NCBI RefSeq assembly: GCF_018446385.1
Contig: NC_055996.1
Span: forward strand, 126,714,532-126,778,531
Reading direction: 5' to 3'
Length of the DNA stretch: 64,000 bases
DNA from: Zingiber officinale
Taxonomy: Eukaryota; Streptophyta; Magnoliopsida; Zingiberales; Zingiberaceae
The translations under genes were made by a program, and so were the position numbers. Within the stretch, counting starts at the first letter, position 1. Every line of letters starts with the position of its first letter. Below the pieces are notes generated by a model. It saw only the letters and a list, made by a program, of their open reading frames with translations. It made no database searches and had not been told where the DNA came from. Shown here in pieces: positions 57,174-64,000 of this stretch.

Positions 57174-58428
57174 ATGGCTCCTCGGTAAAAATTTTTTTTT
57201 CCCCTCCCTAAAAATTTTATTAGAATTTGGTCTCTTATTTTGTTTCTTAGAATGTTTTATTATATATATACAGTAGGAAACGAACGAATACTGGTGCTGG
57301 ACCCTCCAATGCTAGTACAGACCCTAGGTTTCCCACAGACGAACTTAGGATTAAGTTTGAGTCAACCATTTATAAGGCCATTAGGACTACCTGCATAGAT
57401 AGATCGTTCTTTCTAAGGTCATGTCCCTCCGCTTTAGAGGTTATAGGCCACTATAATTTAAGGAACCTTGTCGAATGTACCAGTCCAATAAACATAAGTA
57501 TGTGTGTCGAATTTTGCAATAACCTAGTGAAAGTAGACGATCTCACCTATACCACTAGGGCAGCAGGTACTGATATCACATTTTCCCCTACGACTATCCG
57601 AGAGTTTTTAGAGTTGCGTCCATCTACTTGTTCCTTTTTGTGCTATCCTCCGAGGGATCTACCATTCGGAGATCCCTACTCACATATTACTCTCGATACG
57701 ATTTATTCGTATTTTTTCGGGGGAGAGAGAGATCCCACTGTGACGCAGTTTAGGCCAGTAGAACTTCGGGTCCAGGACTACGCTCTTTATAGGGTTGTAG
57801 TCCTTTGCATTTTACCACTGACTACTCGGGACATCGCTGTGATGCGCCCATTCCATTCGTTCTTACTCTATGCCCTGATTCATAGGTTGGACATTGACAT
57901 CAGCCTACATATCTTCTCCATCATTATCTACTCAGCTGGATTCGTGACTGATAGACGAGTCCATATGCCATTTGGTCACATTCTGACAGCCTATATGTCC
58001 TCGTTACACATTGATGTCACTAGAGGAGACATTGCCCATATGACCGAGTTCGATGTTATAGCAGCTCGGAACTTCTCCCTAGCCGGTATCCAAATAGATA
58101 GAGATGACGGGACTATGTCTTGGCGGAGGGGGCACAACACCAGCCCGATCCAGATGCACAGATGGACGAGTTCATGCTCGCACTATTTCCAGAGGAAGCC
58201 GCACCGGCTCCACCACCGCCCCGAGCTCGAGCACCACGACACGCTTCCGACCGTATGACCGGACTAGAGAGAGCTATGGAGAGTCTCCAGCAGGAGAACT
58301 CTGATTTTCATCGGGACATTCGGCGAGAGATAGCCGAGTTACGAGCTGCCGGGAATACCCGACACACTGAGCTGATGGCGCTTCTCCGATCCTTGGGATC
58401 TGGACCACCCCCTTCATCATCTCAGTAG
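57174..58428 (+). pseudogene. plant transposon-protein domain (PF20167-type) gene in element C, two exons, frameshifted near its end
   Basis: Exon 1 is only 57174-57184 (ATG GCT CCT CG); a GTAAAA donor and ATATACAG acceptor bound the 89-bp intron; exon 2 starts at 57274. The protein begins MAPRRKRTNTGAGPSN and has one continuous frame to 58258. Wording such as TFSPTTIREFLELRP, VLCILPLTTRDIAVM, HSFLLYALIHRLDIDISLHI and GFVTDRRVHMPFGHILTAYM resembles the putative plant transposon protein domain found next to many plant retrotransposons, from memory of the family. The acidic, Pro-rich tail and a coiled coil (LERAMESLQQENSDFHRDIR) ending at 58428 lie in the next frame, so one base has been lost or gained near 58118. 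Function is unknown; neither a polymerase nor an integrase. Confidence 0.72.
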
Positions 58429-59689
58429 ATTTAGTTATGACTCACTTCTGTAGCTACACTACCTGTAAAATATTTTGAATCTATCTAGTGATATTTCAGA
58501 CTTACATCAATTATGTTCTATAGACTAGGATTCTTTTTAAACTATTTTTTAAAATAATATTTTTTTTAACTAATAGGTTAAACTTGTTTGTTTTCAAAAC
58601 TCTCCATTTTTAGACTTTCAAAAACAGATTTGGCCTTAGACTAGTTTTAAATCCGTAGAAAGCATGTACCCATAGGACTAGTTTTTGAGCATCTCACCAA
58701 CACCTTAGGCTTACCTTGCTTGTGTTTGACAAACATAGAAAGGGGTGAGATGCATAGGCAAACTGTCTGGACTTAAGATGCTTATTTCAGTGTATCAGCA
58801 TTAATCTGGACGTTAAATACAACTCAGATATTAATCAGATTAAAGTTCATCAGTCAAGTCAAACACTGATTGGTTATAATCAACTTAATCTGACTAACCA
58901 AGTGAACGCTACTATCTTCTGATAGTTAGTTAGTACCTAATTGGTTAGACAGCTGGTTAAAGATAAGTATCAAGTTCAGGGAGAGAAATTAACTTTTTTT
59001 TTTTTTTTAAAAAAAAGTGTTTTAAAACTAACGTATTTTAAAACACCAGTTTTCAAAAAGTTAAAATTAACTAAGTTTAATCCCACCTAATTTTTTTTAA
59101 ACCTGATTTTAAAATTTGAGTATAGCATATTTACACTTATTCAGTTTTTGTAACATATATGCTTGAAAATTCAACTTTCCAAACTTAGCTTTTATCAAAT
59201 TATCCTTAAAAATTTGTTCTGGCAAATATTTTACTTCTTGAAAAATTATTCTTACTTGTTTAAATTTTTGCTTTGTTTTTAAAAATCGAAGTTGAAAATT
59301 TACCTTGTTGAAAAGTAAATGTTACTTAAACATGAAAAGTAAAATTAAAAAACCTGATTTGAAATTTTTTGAAAACTTAAACTTGATTAACTTTAAATTT
59401 ATACTCTTTCAAAATTCAACTTGTCTCCCCCCAAGTCAACTTGACTATTTTTTTAACTTGGTGTTAAAACTTGAACCAAACTTATATATGTTTCAAAATC
59501 TGATTACTTTTTACAGTAACTCTACACTATGATTGTTTACCCTTGCTTATTTTTGATGAATGCCAAAGGGGGAGGGTTAGGTGGTTAAGTTAGCTAAACC
59601 AATTTGAAAATTCAAACTAACTTAAAAACCACATAAATGCATGGTTCTTGCATATGTTTTCACTAACTTAACCAAGTTGTCATTCCATC
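58429..59689 (+). other. 3' non-coding interior of element C
   Basis: AT-rich, with poly-T/poly-A tracts. The frame 59305-59532 has no domain. The end (ATGAATGCCAAAGGGGGAGG and then CATCAAAAAGGGGGAGAT) resembles the 3' untranslated end of other copia elements. Confidence 0.6.
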
Positions 59690-59703
59690 AAAAAGGGGGA
59701 GAT
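59690..59703 (+). other. polypurine tract of element C
   Basis: AAAAAGGGGGAGAT directly before the 3' LTR, the plus-strand primer for reverse transcription. Confidence 0.88.
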
Positions 59704-60240
59704 TGTTGGTACGGTTAGCACTAACGATTTAACCCAGGTTTTGATGAATGACAAATCAGGTTAAGTTAGTTTGTTTTTATCTGACACTTTGATCAAGTGT
59801 GCAGGAGAAGTCCAGACAGGTCGACGGGCATTTGGCACGAAGTCCGACTAGGTCGATGGGCTGACCAGATAGCTGGTGGGCTGACCGGACGCTTGGCGAG
59901 AAGTCCGGCTAGGTCGACGGGCTGACCGGATAGTTGGCGAGAAGTCCAAGCGGGGACTGGCCGGACGTCTGGCAGGTAAGTAAGGTAAGTCACTGGAGGG
60001 GAGTGACTGTGAGGACGCGTTCCCGGGAAGGGGACATTAGGCGTCGATCCGGCTTAGATCCATTTCGGATGTCTAAGTCGAGATCGTGACTAGATTCCGG
60101 TCTCGGAAAGACGGAATCTAAGTCATACTCTTTTTATCCATCTGTTGAACTTTAACTGTGCTAACAATCTGTTTTACAGGATGTATATTTGCCTCGGACT
60201 AACTTTGTTTTGCAGGAAAAGGGAGTTTTCTGGAACAAGG

Positions 60241-61001
60241 TGTAGGATCGAAAAGAATTTAGATATCTCCACAATGACATGATATTATCCACTTTGGGCC
60301 TAAGCCCTCATGGTTTTGCTCTTGGGCTCTACCCAAAAGGCCTCAAGCCAATGGAGATATCTTTTCTCTTATAAACCCATGATCTTTCTCATGTGTTTCC
60401 AATATGGGACTATGTTTGCAACCTTGCAACCCCAACAATCCCCCCCTCAAACAAAGGACCATAGGCTTCCCACGTCCGATCCTCGACCCACCAGGTCTTC
60501 CTGCCCCTCGGTCTACCCGACCTACTAGGACTTCCTGCCCCTCGGTCTACCCGACCTACTAGGACTTCCTTGCCTAGCCGCAACTAGGACTTCCTGCCCC
60601 TCGGTCCACCCGACCTACTAGGACTTTCCTTGCCTAGCCGCAACTAGAACTTCCTGCCTGGTGTCTGGTCATCTTGATCCGAACATAGGAGCCCCCACTT
60701 TCTTTGTTCGAGGTCAATATTATACTCACATGGTTCAATCAGACCATAGCTCTTGTGCACAGTCGGTGGTTAAACCTTCTGGCAGTCCGGGCTCTGATAC
60801 CACTTGTAGGATCGAAAAGAATTTAGATATCTCCACAATGACATGATATTATCCACTTTGGGCCTAAGCCCTCATGGTTTTGCTCTTGGGCTCTACCCAA
60901 AAGGCCTCAAGCCAATGGAGATATCTTTTCTCTTATAAACCCATGATCTTTCTCATGTGTTTCCAATATGGGACTATGTTTGCAACCTTGCAACCCCAAC
61001 A
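60241..61001 (-). mobile_element. TRIM F (terminal-repeat retrotransposon in miniature)
   Basis: 761 bp with direct LTRs at 60241-60437 and 60805-61001 (197 bp each) and a perfect 5-bp duplication CAAGG (60236-60240, 61002-61006). Removing it restores the sequence seen in the 5' LTR of C. Read on the minus strand it has a primer-binding site at 60802-60791 and a G-rich polypurine tract (GAGGGGGGAT) before the left LTR. The 367-bp interior has repeats of TCGGTCTACCCGACCTACTA / GGACTTCCTGCCCC and no gene. I see no difference between the two LTRs, so the insertion is recent. Confidence 0.92.
60791..60802 (-). other. primer-binding site of TRIM F
   Basis: GCTCTGATACCA, the reverse complement of the initiator tRNA-Met site, two bases inside the right LTR. 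Confidence 0.88.
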
Positions 61002-61504
61002 CAAGGTGGTCCGGGCGCCCGGAAGGTGAATTCTATCCAGCCAAGTCGTCGCCACGTGAAGCATCTCGATTTGAGCAGTTACGTCACATTCCAGGCGCCC
61101 AAAAGGAATCCAGGCGCCCGGAACAGCATATAAAAGAAGCCCCAGGCAGGAGCTTCAATACAAATCAATCAAGCTGAGAACTCTTCTACTGCTGGTCTTG
61201 CTGCTCGACGTTCAGTGCGACGCCAACAAAGCTCCAACACTACGCTCCGTTCTTTTCCCTTTTTGTCGGTATTTGTTTTCAGTTTTCATTAGCATTCCCT
61301 GTACGGTTCTTTTGTAATCATCATTTCGAATTGCTAGTGATTGCCCAACGAAAGTGGTCAAGGACCACGGGCCTTCGAGTAGGAGTCGTCACAGGCTCTT
61401 AACGAAGTAAAACCATTGTGTCTATTTTACTTTTCCGCTGCGTTTATACTCGATATTTTCGAATCGATATTCACCCCCCCTCTATCGAATCTAACGGTCT
61501 TACA

Positions 61505-61807
61505 GTGGTAACCCTAGGTGGAAAGTCCTGGTGTCGCGAACCAGGTGAAAGACTGGACTAGCCGGGAAGCAGATGTCCAGCAGAAAGTCCGGAAGCGTCG
61601 AGTGCTGAGCAAAAGACCAGTCGATCTGGAGCATCATACTGGCAACAGGTAAATCTCCTGAATGGAGTAGGTGAGGATGCGTTCCCCGTAGAGGGAACAG
61701 TAGGCGTCAGGTTGACCTAGGGTTTCTGGTTGGAAACCCGAAGTCAGACTCGGACAGTCCGGAGACTGTCAATACTACATTTGTCATATTTATTGTATTA
61801 TGTGCTA
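61505..61807 (+). repeat. fragment D, right part
   Basis: Resumes with GTGGTAACCCTAGGTGGAAA after the target duplication of C, continues with wording related to the LTR of C (GAGGATGCGTTCCC, AACAGTAGGCGTC), and stops after GTGCTAA with no LTR 3' end. Confidence 0.65.
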
Positions 61808-61839
61808 AATTCAGCAAGTTGATTTCTTAAGGTTCAATT
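61808..61839 (+). repeat. 32-bp direct repeat, right side of fragment D
   Basis: Identical to 52236-52267. The LTR of element E continues after it. Confidence 0.85.
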
Positions 61840-63346
61840 CAGCAAAATTGATTCCTTTTGTTACAAATTCAGCAGGTTAGTTAATCTAGTCTTGTTCCAA
61901 CAAGTTTACATAGATTTTAAGCTTCAGCAGGTTTTAGTTTTGGTTGTGCTATGTTTTTGACATGAACAACCTAGTCTTAAGAGAATTCGGCAGTTTTTTT
62001 TTAAACTAGTATGCAGATTTTAGATAAGCTTAGTATGCAGATTTTAGATAAGCTTAATATGCAGATTTTAGTTAAGCTTAATATGCAGATTTCTGTTTAA
62101 ACTTGTATGCAGATTTTGTTTAAGCATTGCAGTGTTAGAATTTGTTTAAACATTTCAGTTTTGTAAGAAGCATTCTTTTATAATAAAAGTATAAGAAAGA
62201 TAAAGAAAAGAAAGAAAAGGCCGAGGCCTTAAGTAGATCCCAAAAGTCAAGACTTTAGGGATTTTGGCACACAAGGTGCCTATTAAAAAGCCAAGGCATT
62301 AAAAGAAGAAGTAATTAAGATTATAAGTATTTTACTTTTAAGAAGAGGCTAGTACCCGACTTCCGAGGTTGTCGTTAAACAAATCCAGGTGTCCAATTCC
62401 GAGGTCTTGGCCCTGGTAGACCGAGGTATGCTCTTTTAGGATTGGTGGCTTGCTACCCCAACCTATTAGGGAACACGCATAAGATGGTACTACGTCTGGG
62501 CCCAAGAAGAAGTTGATTATTATTTTGAAGTATTATAAGTATAGTTTTTGAACAAGTAAAACGAGTTTTACATAAACATAAAGTATTAAAGATTAAGTTA
62601 GAACAAATGAAATAAGTTTCATATAGTTCTAAAAAAATCAATAAGTTTAGTTCTTTATTCTACCATGTTTATCTAGTAGATGAGTAGTTTTTCATGTTTA
62701 CCTATTAGATGAGCAACATGATTAGCTATTAGAATTACATGAGTAGATTCCTTAGCTTTTCTTTGCTATTAATTTGACATGAGCAGTTATGTTTATGCTT
62801 TATTTCTTTTTAGAGCATATAGTTTCTAGTTCTTTCTGTATACATGAATATTCGTGTTTTTGTGAGTTAGACAGCGCTTACTAAGCAAATTTTGCTTATA
62901 AATTGCACTTCCTCTTACTGCAGATACAGGAAAGGAAAAGATATAGAAAGGAAGGCGACAAGGAGGTGTTCGAAGGATGTGTGATGCCAGGACTATGGAA
63001 GCCTTGGGACTAGAAAGGAGTTCCTTTTGTCTTCTTTCCTTATTCTTTTTTAGCTTCCGCATTTTAATTATTGTAAACATTTGAGTTCAGTTTAGTAAGT
63101 AGATATTTGTGTGTTTGATACTTATTTAACTGCATGGGTATTTGATAAATGTTCCAGCCGCCTGTGGCTGTGTATATTATGTTATGTATTAATGATTATA
63201 GTCACCGGTACAGGGGAGATTCTGCCAAAATTTTTCGGTAGGGATTCCTCGTGGTTTCGATCACACCGGTTAAATAAAGTTAGTAGTTAAGTAACGGTCA
63301 TCCTTAGAGAGTAGTATAGTATAGTAAGAAGGGTGGTCTTTACAGT

Positions 63347-63358
63347 TGGTATCAGAGC
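63347..63358 (+). other. primer-binding site of element E
   Basis: TGGTATCAGAGC, two bases after the LTR end at 63344. Confidence 0.9.
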
Positions 63359-63736
63359 AGTTCCCATTCTCCAGCATCACACATCAGCACTATCCTTGCC
63401 GTCTTCAAGTAAGAAAGTATTTAAGTTTTCTTTTATGCTTTCTTTATTATTTACAGTATATAGTATCTGCTTATATGTACTTAGGAAAGAAGAAAATTCA
63501 TGTTTTAATTTTCTATGTTTTGATACATATGCTTAGGAAGAATAGAGTCAATTTTAGTTTTGTTTCTTTTATATTCATATACATAAGTATGTTTAGAAAG
63601 GATAGAGAAGATGTCAAGTATTATTCTTGGCATAGTTAGATATTAAGATATAGGACAAGACAGTGGGGAGTCAGAAACCCCAGTTAAGTAATTAGAACTA
63701 GAAGGACAATGATAACAAGAAAGACCCAAGCAGGAA

Positions 63737-64000
63737 GACGTTCGGGTAGTCTGCGAATACCCAGAGGTATTTCTAGAAGAGCTACCTGGACTATCTCCCA
63801 ACAGAGAAGTAGAGTTTGAAATTGAGTTGTTTCCTGATACCAGTTTAATTTCCAAAGCTCCATACCGAATGTCTACAGCAGAGTTAAAAGAGTTACAAGA
63901 ACAATTGCAGGAGCTACTTGACAAGGGTTTTATCCGCCCTAGTCATTCACCCCGGGGAGCTCCAATGTTGTTCGTTAAGAAGAAAGACAGATCTATGCGG
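63737..64000 (+). CDS. Ty3 reverse transcriptase of element E, N-terminal part, runs off the window
   Basis: An open frame to the last base of the window. It reads [20 protein letters not shown], then [20 protein letters not shown], then [27 protein letters not shown], the standard N-terminal part of the Ty3 (chromovirus) reverse transcriptase before the catalytic motifs. There is no gag, zinc knuckle or protease in the 380 bp between the primer-binding site and this frame, so the interior is deleted. The true start cannot be set. Confidence 0.85.

Larger units (their letters stand above)
52563..61504 (+). mobile_element. element C: non-autonomous copia with gag, tandem array and a second spliced gene
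   Basis: Complete: LTRs at 52563-53632 and 59704-61504, a perfect 5-bp duplication GTGGT (52558-52562, 61505-61509), a primer-binding site and a polypurine tract. The 6.1-kb interior has a copia gag (53846-55430, broken), then about 0.5 kb without genes, a 32-bp tandem array, a GC-rich TATA promoter and a two-exon gene of plant transposon-protein type (57174-58428). No protease, integrase or reverse transcriptase is present. It needs enzymes from a relative. The 3' LTR is interrupted by TRIM F. Confidence 0.87.
59704..61504 (+). repeat. 3' LTR of element C, containing TRIM F
   Basis: Matches the 5' LTR from TGTTGGTACGG to GGTCTTACA, with 766 bp inserted at 60241. Its ~45-bp minisatellite (59806-59975) has fewer and more damaged units than that of the 5' LTR. 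One GGCGCCCGG motif is changed to GGCGCCCAAAAGG. Confidence 0.9.
50823..63344 (+). repeat. 5' LTR of element E, split by nested elements
   Basis: Outer pieces 50823-52267 and 61808-63344. The ends TGTAATGACC and, on the other strand, TGTAAAGACC form the usual LTR terminal inverted repeat. The piece at 51330-51560 is GC-rich (CTCCTCCTTCTCGCGGCG) and leader-like. Around the insertion the LTR has its own repeats of CAGCAAGTT/GATTTCTTAAGG, and around 62020-62110 repeats of TATGCAGATTTTAG. Open frames in it have no domains. Confidence 0.82.
50823..64000 (+). mobile_element. element E: Tekay/Del-type Ty3 retrotransposon, 5' part
   Basis: 5' LTR TGTAATGACCC ... GGTCTTTACA (50823-63344), swollen by the nested D, C and F insertions; its own length is about 2950 bp. 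A tRNA-Met primer-binding site follows, then within 400 bp the reverse transcriptase coding region begins, so gag and protease are missing. The element runs off the window. It sits inside the 5' LTR of element A. Confidence 0.85.

Noticed and set aside
60241..61001. Cassandra-type TRIM carrying 5S rRNA promoter sequence
   Set aside because: No 5S A-box or C-box sequence was found in the 197-bp LTRs; only size and structure are TRIM-like.

Overview
The window is nuclear DNA from a flowering plant. Interrupted genes with GT-AG introns, first exons far richer in GC than their surroundings, and heavy nesting of plant transposon superfamilies point to a commelinid monocot, possibly Zingiberales. 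The species cannot be settled from sequence reading alone. There are three ordinary host genes: a ten-exon CobW-type (COG0523) GTPase/metallochaperone gene (14133-27003, +), a single-exon atypical bHLH regulator of the bHLH149/AIF type (30593-31126, +), and a three-exon NPC1-like non-specific phospholipase C (32348-36837, -) that converges on the bHLH gene. Nearly everything else is mobile DNA.

Left block (403-12119): a decayed hAT element (TTF/DUF4371/hATC transposase, minus strand) with matching ends and a 7/8 target duplication. It carries a 7.3-kb Mutator-like element (505-7769), an Au-like SINE (8534-8710) and a Tourist-like MITE (10982-11198). The Mutator-like element has long GC-rich terminal inverted repeats. 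It holds a FAR1/MULE transposase gene (broken by three one-base frame changes in homopolymers) and, converging on it, an intact two-exon GRF zinc-finger gene. Between them lie fragments that look captured from a host gene.

Middle block (12120-39746): a SINE-like sequence, a 1.04-kb foldback Mutator MITE just upstream of the CobW gene, the host genes with their TE-laden introns, then a non-autonomous hAT inside another hAT remnant (38156-39738).

Right block (39747-64000): a seven-level nest of LTR retrotransposons. A Tat/Ogre-type Ty3 element (X) was hit by a copia element (B), which was hit by a gag-only copia element in opposite orientation (A). A's 5' LTR was entered by a Tekay/Del-type Ty3 element (E), whose 2.95-kb LTR holds a partial LTR (D). 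D was hit by a second gag-only copia element (C), whose 3' LTR was hit by a TRIM (F) with apparently identical LTRs. The far sides of E, A, B and X lie beyond base 64000.

The most unusual signals are: (i) LTR pairs A and B with the same backbone but different arrays of perfect palindromes upstream of the TATA box; (ii) element C, which lacks pol and instead carries a 32-bp tandem array plus a spliced second gene with its own TATA promoter, preceded by the same GGCGCCCGG-type motif as its LTR; (iii) the two-gene GRF/FAR1 Mutator element.
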